Shown in pieces: positions 25,289 to 32,552 of a stretch of 64,000 nt of DNA. The notes beneath the pieces were generated by a model that was not told the DNA's origin, searched no databases, and saw only the letters and a program-made list of their open reading frames with translations. A program made the translations under genes and the position numbers. The DNA is from Bacillota bacterium. Lineage in GTDB: Bacteria > Bacillota > Clostridia > Lachnospirales > CAG-274. The stretch is from assembly GCA_017460805.1 (NCBI GenBank), contig JAFUAF010000028.1:62001-126000 (forward strand), written 5' to 3'. Position 1 is the first letter of the stretch, and the number at the start of each line of letters is the position of its first letter.

Positions 25289-26377
25289 TCAATTCTCCTT
25301 TCCGATATACATAGTTCTTTCCTTGAAGTAGTCGAAGAGTTCGGGATTTTTCTTTTTATCGATGCCATCGACAAACTGCTCCCAAGTCAATTTCGTCATT
25401 TCATCATCGGACAAAGAAAGAGCCACGCTGCATATCTCGTTGACAAGTTCAAGCGTGGCTATAAAGGTCGAGTATTTAAGAGTTCCTCTGAACAGGCGAA
25501 ACTCTATTGTATAATAATTTTGGATGTTTATGCAGCGGTAGCGGCTGTAATCCTTTTTGGCGTTATCAATATGTGCCTTTGGGTCGCCCTTTGCACCGTA
25601 TCTTGCCGCCCACCTTTGCATAGCGCTTTCGGTGCGCCTTGAAAATCTCAGCATCTCGTCCCAATGATGCTCCACAAAGTACAGTATTCTTGCGACTGTG
25701 TTCTCTTGTTCCGTGGAATCATCACCCAAGGAGCTTCTGTTGACGTGAACGTGCAGACCGCAGGTACAGGTTTTATGACTTAAATATCCCATATCGATAA
25801 GCTCATCCATTATAGACTTCCACGGCATATTGTTTTTGTGATAATCCAGCGTCAGCGGGTGAGTTACCATTTCAAAGCCGTCATTTATTGAGCCGTCTGA
25901 CTTTATGTACATTCTGACATCATCATTATTGGCAATATCAAGTATTGTTTCCGCATTGTCCTGATCGTGACCGCCCTCATCGACTTCAAGCTCCACGCCC
26001 ATAAAACGTGTACCCTCGCCATAAAATATGGGATTAGGCTTATAGCTGTACTCGCGTATCGCACGCTCTGTCTTTTCTGTGTAGCACTCGTGGCAGTAGG
26101 CGTAGTCGTCATCGTCACTCAGATAATAAGCGGAATCATTGTAAACCAAGCAGTTGCACCCCTCGCATCGGGTGTAATAATTATCATAGCAGCGTTGGCA
26201 AATGCTTATTCTGCCGTCCGTTTCCCTTTCATCGTTGTACTCCCGCTCTCCGCAGCAATCGCAGATAAAGGTGCGGTCATCCAAACAGCTTTGACAATAG
26301 ATATTGCCGTCAAACTCCATAGCCTCATCGGGTGTAAGTACCTCGCCGCATTCACAGCAGACTATTTTTTTACTCAT
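25289..26377 (-). CDS. Amidoligase with N-terminal zinc ribbons
   Basis: ATG 26377 follows AAGGAGGAATATGT; 362 residues. The first ~110 residues carry five pairs of CxxC-type knuckles (CCECG, CQSC, CDCCGE, CEGC, CHEC), like stacked zinc ribbons. The catalytic part shows FMGVELEVD, SDGSIN followed by EMVTHPL, CGLHVHVNRSS and EFRLFRGTLK, the landmarks of the glutamine-synthetase-fold amidoligases (PF12224). These ATP enzymes join an amine to a carboxylate; with the adjacent amidotransferase the amine may be glutamine-derived. The family is known from mobile elements and phages, but the target (protein, peptide or wall) is not known here. Confidence 0.85.
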   Translation of the reverse strand: MSKKIVCCECGEVLTPDEAMEFDGNIYCQSCLDDRTFICDCCGEREYNDERETDGRISICQRCYDNYYTRCEGCNCLVYNDSAYYLSDDDDYAYCHECYTEKTERAIREYSYKPNPIFYGEGTRFMGVELEVDEGGHDQDNAETILDIANNDDVRMYIKSDGSINDGFEMVTHPLTLDYHKNNMPWKSIMDELIDMGYLSHKTCTCGLHVHVNRSSLGDDSTEQENTVARILYFVEHHWDEMLRFSRRTESAMQRWAARYGAKGDPKAHIDNAKKDYSRYRCINIQNYYTIEFRLFRGTLKYSTFIATLELVNEICSVALSLSDDEMTKLTWEQFVDGIDKKKNPELFDYFKERTMYIGKEN

Positions 26378-26641
26378 ACATATTCCTCCTTTGCTTTTTT
26401 GTTTTTATGTATGCAAAGGAATAATATATATTTCTAATGTGCTGATTTACTGGTTTTATTGTATCTTTTTATTAATGTGTTTGTTGGTTTTAAAAAGATA
26501 TTTTTGTATATAACAAGTATGTAAATTTGTAATACAAATTTTTTTATGATTTTGGGGTACATATTACATAAAATCCCGAAAGCAACGATACATTTCCAAA
26601 CCCATATACTAAAAAAGGGGGAATCCTGTTATTGTTATAGC

Positions 26642-26667
26642 CAACGGCTATGGAATAATAGCCGTTG
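26642..26667. other. oriT-like inverted repeat upstream of mob genes
   Basis: CAACGGCTAT (26642-26651) and ATAGCCGTTG (26658-26667) form a perfect 10-bp stem with a six-base loop, 58 bp before the MobC-like start. No T run follows, so it is not a terminator. Position and form suit a relaxase recognition hairpin. The rest of the 347-bp gap from 26378 is AT-rich with no other structure seen. Confidence 0.55.
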
Positions 26668-26724
26668 TAGATCAAGTCAGATAAACATAATAAAAAAAAC
26701 TATATTGCTAAGGAGGAGCTAACC

Positions 26725-27012
26725 TTGAAACAACTAAAAAAATCTAATAAAAATAAGACTATTATTTTCAGAGTATCAGAAAAAGAGCATAGTATTATTA
26801 CTAAAAGAGCTGATAAATGTAATAAGAACTTATCCGAGTATCTTCGTGATGCTATTATGGATAACAGAACTCCGTTAAGCTTTATGGTAAGCGTAAACCG
26901 TAAGCTTTCTCAAATTCAGGATATTATAAATCATATCAGGGATAATCATAAGCTTACACCGGAGGAAACTGAAGACCTGAATAGATTGGAGGAAGAAATA
27001 TGCCAAGTGTAA
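26725..27012 (+). CDS. MobC-like relaxosome accessory protein
   Basis: TTG 26725 lies six bases after AAGGAGGAG; no ATG competes. The 95-residue basic protein has a ribbon-helix-helix start (KTIIFRVSEKEHSIITKRADKCNKNLSEYLRD) and a C-terminal helical part (SVNRKLSQIQDIINHI), the usual plan of MobC/MbpC proteins, which bind oriT and help the relaxase nick DNA. It overlaps the relaxase gene by 13 bases and follows the oriT-like hairpin. Confidence 0.75.
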   Translation: MKQLKKSNKNKTIIFRVSEKEHSIITKRADKCNKNLSEYLRDAIMDNRTPLSFMVSVNRKLSQIQDIINHIRDNHKLTPEETEDLNRLEEEICQV

Positions 27013-27524
27013 TTTTTAAATCTATGAATAAAAACTATTCGAACGATAGTGATATTGCACGTTTGATAATGTATATAGCCGGCAAAGGCAACAATGAATA
27101 CTGCGAAGAAATATTGGCATTAGGCTCAAGAGGTCTAAGCAGAAATCCGGAAACAGCAGCTAAGCAATTGATACGTTCCCAAGAACGTGTAAACAAAGCA
27201 ACAAAACGCCGAGTAATGCATATTATCATTAGCTTTAGTGAAGATTGTATAAATATCGAAGCTATAAAAGAATATGCTTCACAGATAGCTGATGCATTTT
27301 CAAAAGGATTTCAGTTGATATACGCCATTCATTCTTCAACGGACAATATACATATCCATTATGCAATAAATAGGGTAAACATCATTAACGGCCACAAAAC
27401 CCACTGGAGCAAATCAGATTTTTTATATATACGAAATCTTGTTACACGTTTTGCCGAAACAAAGCATCTGAACTACCGTGTTGTGGGGGATATACAAGAA
27501 TTTCTTGACATCCTGCACACTTAA
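27000..27524 (+). CDS. Short MobA/VirD2-type relaxase
   Basis: ATG 27000, inside the end of the MobC-like gene. The 174-residue protein has RRVMHIIISFSED (about 72-84) and IHSSTDNIHIHYAINRVN (about 116-133), where HIH(Y) is the metal-binding HxH of the PF03432 relaxase fold. The catalytic tyrosine may be in the N-terminal NEYC region or near NKNYSND. Typical relaxases of this family are 300-600 residues; this one stops just after the nuclease core, with only RFAETKHLNYRVV and a short tail. It may be a natural mini-relaxase or a truncated remnant next to a decayed stretch. Confidence 0.7.
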   Translation: MPSVIFKSMNKNYSNDSDIARLIMYIAGKGNNEYCEEILALGSRGLSRNPETAAKQLIRSQERVNKATKRRVMHIIISFSEDCINIEAIKEYASQIADAFSKGFQLIYAIHSSTDNIHIHYAINRVNIINGHKTHWSKSDFLYIRNLVTRFAETKHLNYRVVGDIQEFLDILHT

Positions 27525-27649
27525 CAATGGCTTTCTTGTATGAATATATTAAAAGTTAATAAAACATAATCGATACTGTGATCACAGGAATGATTTGAGT
27601 CAATGATATTCGTATTCCGCAGAAATAAATTTTTGCTACACAAGCCGAA

Positions 27650-27873
27650 ACGCGCGACAAGCGCGTACAGACTCATCCTCTGTAGGCTATACACGCCTTT
27701 GGCGTGTTACGCCATAACTCATAACCAGCGGAATTGCAAGCAATTCCAAATTCAGTGGGAGCTTGGACATTGCACCGCAAAGATAGATGCGGACAGGCTT
27801 TGCCTGGCTTTTGCGCAGCAAAAGTGCTGACCCACTGAATTTTAAGTAAGTACCCCCGCTTTAGAAGCGTGGG
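27650..27873 (+). ncRNA. Hairpin-dense block, candidate IS200/IS605-type end or omega-RNA relic
   Basis: Within 225 bp there are at least seven perfect stems: 27650-27666, 27691-27707, 27730-27747 (8 bp, two-base loop), an outer 11-bp stem 27749-27759/27831-27841 enclosing hairpins at 27775-27792, 27794-27806 and 27808-27824, and a final imperfect GC hairpin at 27853-27873 followed by GACTTCCTTAG. The density and the last hairpin recall the right end of IS200/IS605 elements, where TnpB guide RNA is encoded, but no tnpB frame remains. The family assignment is tentative; the structure itself is directly visible. Confidence 0.5.
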
Positions 27874-27963
27874 ACTTCCTTAGTTTGTTAACATAATGCG
27901 ATTTTCTTCCTGTAGGAATGCGGAGTGACCGTGAACTAAAGAACCTTGCCTGTTTTTAAAATC

Positions 27964-28044
27964 GGGTTATACCGCCGGATGTGCTGAGCTTGCCAAAAGA
28001 ATGGGAAATGTCAAACTTGTGGACTACCCGGAAATTGCAAATTA
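27964..28044 (+). pseudogene. C-terminal gene fragment, partly duplicated at 28540-28575
   Basis: A frame reading GYTAGCAELAKRMG and VKLVDYPEIAN ends at TAA 28042-28044; it has no start and no homologous upstream part. The last ~35 bp recur near 28540-28575 with a few changes (VKLVDYSEIAN, stop TGA). I do not recognise the parent protein. Together with the neighbouring broken DUF3800 gene this marks a scar region. Confidence 0.4.
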
Positions 28045-28207
28045 AGGATACCTCTATAATTCATAGGCATCTGCAAACCTCGTCAATAAAATTTTCATCA
28101 ATTAACAAAAAAATTTTGTTTACAATATGCCCTAATTGTGATATACTAAATACAAGAAGTTGAGGCAATCAGCTTTGGTCTGGGCACAAGCTCTTTGGAC
28201 CACCGCA

Positions 28208-28233
28208 GGCGGGAAGAATTTCCCGCCATTTTT
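28208..28233 (+). terminator. Intrinsic terminator in the scar region
   Basis: GGCGGGAA (28208-28215) pairs with TTCCCGCC (28220-28227) around a four-base loop and is followed by ATTTTT. It presumably ended a plus-strand gene now lost, and it lies 19 bp upstream of the DUF3800 remnant start. Confidence 0.7.
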
Positions 28234-28251
28234 GTATACAGAGGTATCTTT

Positions 28252-28527
28252 ATGGCGAGAAAAGGAAGTACATTAAGTATATTTATTGATGAATCGGGCG
28301 ATTTCGGAGAATTAAAGGAACGCCCTGCATATTATCTTGTGACATTGGTTTTCCACGACCAAAGCCGCGACATATCAGACAATGTAAAAAAGCTGAAAAG
28401 CAGCATTAAAAATAAAACGCGAAGAAAACAGGTTAAGCAAATCCGAAACCGGATTTTTCTACAAACCGCAGGAGCTAAAGAAAACATTTATCAAGGCAAT
28501 CGACAAAAAGAATATTAAAAATATAAA
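28252..28527 (+). pseudogene. DUF3800 remnant with internal deletion and frameshift
   Basis: ATG 28252 behind AGAGGTATC starts a frame with STLSIFIDESGDFG and YYLVTLVFHDQSRDI, the N-terminus of DUF3800 proteins (RNase H-like, usually above 200 residues). After about 60 residues the frame becomes unlike protein. A different frame then reads KSETGFFYKPQELKKTFIKAI and ends at a TAA near 28525, which resembles the C-terminus of the same family. So most of the middle is deleted and the frame is broken. Confidence 0.7.
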
Positions 28528-28586
28528 ATAAAAGGCTGTTAAACTTGTGGACTACTCGGAAATTGCAAATTGAATAATTGATATTT

Positions 28587-28621
28587 CGGTGGATGTTCAT
28601 ATTATAGCATCCACCGTTTTT
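28587..28621 (+). terminator. Intrinsic terminator, plus strand
   Basis: CGGTGGATG (28587-28595) pairs perfectly with CATCCACCG (28608-28616), followed by five T. It lies after the second copy of the duplicated 3' fragment and just before the end of the convergent recombinase gene. Confidence 0.8.
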
Positions 28622-28630
28622 CATCTCTGT

Positions 28631-29236
28631 TTAGTCACGGTCATAGATAGACAGCAATCGGTAAAACGTGCTTTTCTTCAAACCCGAATGTCTCATAAAT
28701 TCTTTGGCTGTGATTTTCTTATCACGCCACAAGAAATACAGATGTTCCCATTCGGGTGGGTATTCAGTGCATTTTCTGCCCAGATGCTTGCCTTTAAGCT
28801 TGGCTGCCGCTATACCCTCACGCTGCCTTTGGCGTATGATAAGACGCTCCTGCTCGGCTATGCTCGACAGCACTTCGATAAGAATATTATTTATCATATC
28901 GAATATCCAGCCTTGCTCGGTGGGTAAATCGATCAGGGTTGTGGGCAGATCAAGGATCTTAAGGCGAATACCCTCGGACTTGAAATATTCAAGCTCATTT
29001 TTAATATCCGTTTTGCTGCGGGACAGTCTGTCAAGGCTCTTGATAACAAGGGTGTCACCTTTTCGCAGTATGGAGTTTTTCAAGGCTTGATATCCTACGC
29101 GCTCCATATTTTTGCCCGAGGCCTTATCCGTGATAATATCCATGTCATCTGCTCCCATATTTTTAAAGGCCTCTATCTGTCGGTCAAGATTCTGCTCCGA
29201 GGTAGAGACCCTTGCATAATAGTAGGTACGTTCCAT
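28631..29236 (-). CDS. Serine recombinase (resolvase/invertase type)
   Basis: ATG 29236 follows GAGAGGAAG. The 201-residue protein has the catalytic start YYYARVSTSEQNLDRQ (nucleophile Ser near 11), the conserved DKASGKNMERVGYQ and LVIKSLDRLSRSKTDI, the long E-helix region EVLSSIAEQERLIIRQRQREG, and a C-terminal HTH (KKITAKEFMRHSGLKKSTFYRLL). It is the length of TnpR/Hin-type resolvases, not of a large integrase. It could resolve co-integrates, invert DNA or move a small element; the inverted repeats just upstream (29260-29372) are candidate recombination sites. Confidence 0.9.
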   Translation of the reverse strand: MERTYYYARVSTSEQNLDRQIEAFKNMGADDMDIITDKASGKNMERVGYQALKNSILRKGDTLVIKSLDRLSRSKTDIKNELEYFKSEGIRLKILDLPTTLIDLPTEQGWIFDMINNILIEVLSSIAEQERLIIRQRQREGIAAAKLKGKHLGRKCTEYPPEWEHLYFLWRDKKITAKEFMRHSGLKKSTFYRLLSIYDRD

Positions 29237-29261
29237 ATTTCACTTCCTCTCAAAATAAAAG

Positions 29262-29372
29262 TGTCCCAAAAGGTCAAACCAATTTTGGGATATGTCCCAA
29301 TGCTGATTTTGAACCTTTTCGGACACTATTTTACGCTTATTTTCGCAGTTTCAAAAGGTACACCTTTTGGGA
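29262..29372. repeat. Cluster of inverted repeats upstream of the recombinase (candidate res site)
   Basis: The motif GTGTCCCAAAAGGT near 29262 recurs inverted near 29320-29332 (ACCTTTTCGGACAC with one change). Between them, TTGGGA-TATG-TCCCAA (about 29284-29299) is a small palindrome. CAAAAGGT-AC-ACCTTTTGGGA near 29352-29371 is another copy. Several copies of a TCCCAAAAGGT-like core next to a serine recombinase gene fit the subsites of a resolvase recombination site. Confidence 0.5.
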
Positions 29373-29386
29373 TAGCTGATAAACAT

Positions 29387-29415
29387 AAAAAAGGCACCTG
29401 CGTTTTGCGGATGCC
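29387..29415 (-). terminator. Terminator of the toxin-antitoxin operon
   Basis: Read on the minus strand, GGCATCCGC and its near-complement ending in GTGCC form a stem with one mismatch and a short A-rich loop, followed by six T. It begins seven bases after the toxin stop. Confidence 0.65.
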
Positions 29416-29421
29416 GTCAAT

Positions 29422-29748
29422 TCAAATATCTGTTTCGTTAAGTTGTTTCTCAATATTTCTGCCGCCATAGATAACTCTGACTATCCAGACTGCATTTTCG
29501 TTTTCTTTTACAATGTAGAAAATCATATAGTTGTCTACAGGTATCGCCCTAAGCCCTTGTGAACCCCATTTTGCTTCATCATACAGTTTATGTATGAGCG
29601 GCATATCCTCCAACGAACGAATTGCTTTAAAAATTCGCTGTACTTGTTTTTGTGCTGTTTCGGGAACAAGAAGGACATAAGAAATGTATTCGTATATTTT
29701 TCTTATGTCCATGCGTGCTTGTTCGGTATATTTTATTACCCAATTCAT
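29422..29748 (-). CDS. ParE/RelE-family toxin
   Basis: A 108-residue protein from ATG 29748. WVIKYTEQARMDIRKIYEYIS at the N-terminus, SLEDMPLIHKLYDEAKWGSQGLRAIPVDNY and the closing VWIVRVIYGGRNIEKQL match the RelE/ParE superfamily: basic residues and a central beta-sheet of about 95 residues. Members are either mRNA nucleases or gyrase poisons; IPVDNYMIFYIV followed by VIYGGRN leans toward the ParE-type toxin. It overlaps the antitoxin gene by four bases (ATGA), the usual translational coupling. Confidence 0.88.
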   Translation of the reverse strand: MNWVIKYTEQARMDIRKIYEYISYVLLVPETAQKQVQRIFKAIRSLEDMPLIHKLYDEAKWGSQGLRAIPVDNYMIFYIVKENENAVWIVRVIYGGRNIEKQLNETDI

Positions 29749-30050
29749 ATGCCGTAATCCCTCTTGAATTCAGCCTCAACTTCATCGGCGGTAAAGAATT
29801 TCCCGTTATTCATATCGTCAATGCCTTTTTGTATCTCTGCATCAAACTGTTCTTTAGTCATAGAGCCGAGTGCAAGCGGCTTTTCAGCGGGAAGCTTCAT
29901 TTCAAATGGGATCCCGCGCTGCAAAATAACCTGTCTTAAAAACATGCCGACGGCATTTGACATAGGAATTCCCAATTGTTCAAGTACAATTTCTGCCTGT
30001 TCTTTTACCTCCGGTTCAACTCTTGCAAATACATTTGATGTTCTTGCCAT
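29745..30050 (-). CDS. RelB/DinJ-family antitoxin
   Basis: A 101-residue protein from ATG 30050. The N-terminus (SNVFARVEPEVKEQAEIVLEQLGI) is a ribbon-helix-helix DNA-binding part with the SNAVGMFLRQVIL helix typical of RelB/DinJ. The C-terminus (KEQFDAEIQKGIDDMNNG) is the toxin-wrapping helix. It is first in the operon and should repress the promoter at 30109-30137 together with the toxin. Confidence 0.88.
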   Translation of the reverse strand: MARTSNVFARVEPEVKEQAEIVLEQLGIPMSNAVGMFLRQVILQRGIPFEMKLPAEKPLALGSMTKEQFDAEIQKGIDDMNNGKFFTADEVEAEFKRDYGI

Positions 30051-30108
30051 ATCTTTCGCCTCCCATAAAATAATCGGGTATAATTGATTTATTACTTATT
30101 CTATAATT

Positions 30109-30137
30109 ATTATAAGCGATTGTCTTGCTAAATGCAA
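30109..30137 (-). promoter_or_regulatory. Promoter of the toxin-antitoxin operon
   Basis: On the minus strand TTGCAT (30137-30132) and TATAAT (30114-30109) are 17 bp apart, with the antitoxin start about 60 bp downstream. A TTGC...GCAA dyad overlapping the -35 is a possible antitoxin-binding site. Confidence 0.75.
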
Positions 30138-30209
30138 GCGTATTTTGAAATATTAATGCGAAAATTTCAAAATAACTAAGGGGCTATATACAATGCTTAT
30201 ATACCCGTC

Positions 30210-30992
30210 TTACTGCGGCACTTCATCAACCAAATCATCCCCGTTTATCTCAGTCATATCAACGCCTATCTCGTGCTTGATAGTTTCATCCGATGCTATG
30301 GCACGCAGAGATTCTGTTTTCAAGGGTGCAAATTTAAGCACACGCTTTATTGCGGTTTTCATAGCCATAGCTTCAAAATCCGTTTTCCATGGAGAATAAC
30401 TGCTGTTGATGCCCTGCGAGAAACGCTCGGCTTGCATAACAACATCATCTTTTGAAAGCACCTCAAAACCGTAACCGCCGTTACTTAACTTGTACAAAGC
30501 ATAGACAGCGATCATTTCGCCCCTGTCTTCAAGTGCGGGCTTGTGATACAGCCTTGATTCAAGCCCCAATTCGTACTCAAAAGCATCATTTTCATAGACG
30601 ATCTGTGCCTGAATGGTCTGCACATTTTCATTACGATAGACTAAATCAAGCATACCCTTATAGCCTACGATAAATTTACATTCGACCTTTCCCTTATTTT
30701 TAAAAGGAATAAGATAGGCTTGGCCCAACGGAGTATTAGGTTCAAGACCCAACTGTGCGGCATTCATAAGTGCGGCTATAAATGACATTTTTGTACACTC
30801 CAAAAGCTGTTTGTTGGTATTAAGTGCAGATAATGCCATTCTTGTAAACCTTTCGGGTGTAATGACGCTTGGCAGCGCTTTTCTTATTTCGGGCTCCATT
30901 GCCCTTATGGTATCGGCAATGGTCATTTCCTTTGTTATCTTCACGGGAGCGGGATTTTCCGCTTTTTGAGCAAGTACTTCTTTAAATTCCAT
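30210..30992 (-). CDS. recT: RecT-family single-strand annealing protein
   Basis: A 260-residue protein from ATG 30992. MEPEIRKALPSVITPERFTRMALSAL, SFIAALMNAAQLGLEPNTPLGQAYLIPF, ECKFIVGYKGMLDLVYRN and YSPWKTDFEAMAMKTAIKRVLKFAP are the standard RecT blocks in order. It coats and anneals single strands made by the neighbouring YqaJ exonuclease; phages and integrative elements carry such pairs for recombination and circularisation. The last ~25 residues form the usual acidic tail. Its start is 14 bp after the YqaJ stop on the same strand. Confidence 0.93.
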   Translation of the reverse strand: MEFKEVLAQKAENPAPVKITKEMTIADTIRAMEPEIRKALPSVITPERFTRMALSALNTNKQLLECTKMSFIAALMNAAQLGLEPNTPLGQAYLIPFKNKGKVECKFIVGYKGMLDLVYRNENVQTIQAQIVYENDAFEYELGLESRLYHKPALEDRGEMIAVYALYKLSNGGYGFEVLSKDDVVMQAERFSQGINSSYSPWKTDFEAMAMKTAIKRVLKFAPLKTESLRAIASDETIKHEIGVDMTEINGDDLVDEVPQ

Positions 30993-31006
30993 AGTGTTTT
31001 ACCCCC

Positions 31007-31945
31007 TCACACAGTAATTGCCTTGACACTGAATCTTCTTGATGTGCTCGGCTTTAAAAACTGCTTGTAAACCTCGGGCAGCTCCAGCTTGAGCCTTGAG
31101 GTGTCAATCTTATTGCTGATAACCGATTTCCAACTGATAAAGAAATTATCATCCTCGGCTGTTTCGGCATCCTGCATATAGGTTTTGACCTCCTGTTCTA
31201 TCTGTTTTTTCTCGGTAGTCAGCTTGTCTATCAGCTCGGTTATTTCTTCCCTGCGTTTAAGCTTTGTATCAAAGCCGATAAGCGGTATTGATTTTTCTGC
31301 CGTGCTTGAACAGAAATAGGTATTGATAAATTCGTCCGTACTGTCGGAGCCGTCGGGGTGCGGCATTTTGCCCTTTAGAACTTGCTCGTTCCAAAATTCG
31401 TCCTCGATATGGATAAGGTTCGTAATAATTTCTTCATCGCGTTCCAAGCGAATATACTTGAATTCCTTGCCGTAAATAAGTACCGCAATGTACCAAGCGT
31501 CCATATCCAACACAACCATATAGTGATAGCATTGTGCTAAATAGTGTGCAGGGATCTGCCCGTCTTTCCATTTATCTGCTGAATATGGTGAAGCAGTCTT
31601 GCACTCCAATCCTGCGTTCTCGCCTATGATAAGCCTGTCTACATCAGCAAGCATAAACGGGTGTTCTTTATGTACATACATAGCGTTGCTCTTGCGTACT
31701 TTCAAACCTGTTGCCTCGCAAAACCTCTGTGCAACATAATCTTCAAGGTCCCGTCCCTGTTTCATAGCTTCGTTGTCATAGTCACTTATATCATCCGTGG
31801 TCTTGTCTATAAATATATCCATAGCAGATCTGTACGGGTTAAGCCCGCAAACAGCACCCGCATCCGAACCGCCTATACCGTTCTTCCTCAGTTTCAGCCA
31901 TTCTTCCCTTGAAATATCCTTTGTTTTTGCGTAAATTTTGCACAT
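31007..31945 (-). CDS. YqaJ-family viral-type exonuclease
   Basis: ATG 31945 follows AAGGAAGG and is preferred over a longer frame that would cross a terminator hairpin. The 312-residue protein starts with SREEWLKLRKNGIGGSDAG, has MKQGRDLEDYVAQRF, then ADVDRLI and GLECKTASPY (the PD-(D/E)xK catalytic core: Asp, then Glu-x-Lys) and QCYHYMVVLDMDAWYIAVL. This is the YqaJ recombinase fold, a 5'-3' double-strand exonuclease that works with RecT. The C-terminal region (about 215-312) is a helical tail rich in charged residues. It is the first gene of the pair. Confidence 0.92.
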   Translation of the reverse strand: MCKIYAKTKDISREEWLKLRKNGIGGSDAGAVCGLNPYRSAMDIFIDKTTDDISDYDNEAMKQGRDLEDYVAQRFCEATGLKVRKSNAMYVHKEHPFMLADVDRLIIGENAGLECKTASPYSADKWKDGQIPAHYLAQCYHYMVVLDMDAWYIAVLIYGKEFKYIRLERDEEIITNLIHIEDEFWNEQVLKGKMPHPDGSDSTDEFINTYFCSSTAEKSIPLIGFDTKLKRREEITELIDKLTTEKKQIEQEVKTYMQDAETAEDDNFFISWKSVISNKIDTSRLKLELPEVYKQFLKPSTSRRFSVKAITV

Positions 31946-31963
31946 AAGCACACTTCCTTCCTT

Positions 31964-32002
31964 AAAAAATAATGCGGACAAGTTTTTGCTCATCCGCATT
32001 AT
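31964..32002 (-). terminator. Terminator upstream of yqaJ, after a small minus-strand ORF
   Basis: ATAATGCGGA (31969-31978) and TCCGCATTAT (31993-32002) form a perfect 10-bp stem; on the minus strand it is followed by a run of T. It sits between the small ORF at 32010 and the yqaJ start, so it either ends a short transcript or attenuates yqaJ-recT. Confidence 0.85.
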
Positions 32003-32009
32003 CTCTCTG

Positions 32010-32102
32010 TCAAATCTCGTCAATAAATTCCTTGACCGCAGCAATTACTACACAGCAAATAGCCTCGGTCAGCACCTTTATAAAATCGCCATTGGTATTC
32101 AC
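32010..32102 (-). CDS. Small 30-residue ORF with its own Shine-Dalgarno and terminator
   Basis: GTG 32102 lies close behind a GAAGGAAG sequence and opens a 30-codon frame to TGA 32010-32012: MNTNGDFIKVLTEAI, then CCVVIAAVKEFIDEI. The middle is hydrophobic and amphipathic, with two adjacent cysteines. The strong terminator begins eight bases after its stop. No family is recognised. It could be a genuine small protein or a leader peptide controlling yqaJ-recT. Confidence 0.4.
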   Translation of the reverse strand: MNTNGDFIKVLTEAICCVVIAAVKEFIDEI

Positions 32103-32175
32103 CTTCCTTCTTTGAGCAGTATTAACGGTTAACCTCGTTTTGTACCAATAAACCGCCTGTTTTTACTGTCACACG

Positions 32176-32247
32176 AAAAAACACCTTATCTGCCTACAAT
32201 TCAAGGCAGAAAAGATGTTTTTCTCATTGTCATTATCCATAATGACA
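32176..32247. promoter_or_regulatory. Hairpin and operator-like palindrome between divergent genes
   Basis: TGTCATTAT (32228-32236) and ATAATGACA (32239-32247) form a perfect 9-bp inverted repeat around two bases, as expected for a dimeric repressor site. To its left, TCTGCCT and AGGCAGA with flanking A/T arms (about 32176-32224) form a larger imperfect hairpin. The site lies between the minus-strand recombination genes and the plus-strand excisionase-like gene. Confidence 0.5.
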
Positions 32248-32349
32248 CAATTATTATATATTTCTCAAATTGGCATATTTTCGGTAATTTTTTCTTTTTT
32301 ATCCGTAATGAACAACTTTATAAAAATAGAAAAGAAAGGATGACCCAAT

Positions 32350-32547
32350 ATGAATAATAACCTTCCGGAAATTTTAAAGCCGTCCGAGATCGCTTCCTAT
32401 CTTAAAATATCCAAGAATACAGTATACAGTATGCTTATGCAGGGAACTATAAAAGGCTTTCGAGTAGGCAACAATAAGCTTTGGAGAGTTTTCAGAGAGG
32501 ACTTTAATGATTATATTGATACTACCAAATATGATGGCTGGAATTAA
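32350..32547 (+). CDS. Excisionase-like HTH protein
   Basis: ATG 32350 with AAAGAAAGGATG just upstream. The 65-residue protein is one winged-helix unit: EILKPSEIASYLKISKNTVYSMLMQGTIKGFRVGNNKLWRV, which is the excisionase/MerR-like pattern (LxxxEvAxyLxvsxxTvyxlixxGxixafrvG). Such small proteins control excision or act as local regulators in integrative elements. No tyrosine integrase follows it in the window; instead a hairpin-rich non-coding block follows. Confidence 0.8.
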   Translation: MNNNLPEILKPSEIASYLKISKNTVYSMLMQGTIKGFRVGNNKLWRVFREDFNDYIDTTKYDGWN

Positions 32548-32552
32548 AAAGA

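Noticed and set aside
27603..27830. A 75-codon frame, considered as the start of an IscB-like protein
   Set aside because: The MIFVFRRNKFLL start only loosely resembles IscB, the frame crosses several strong hairpins, and no RuvC or HNH motif follows.
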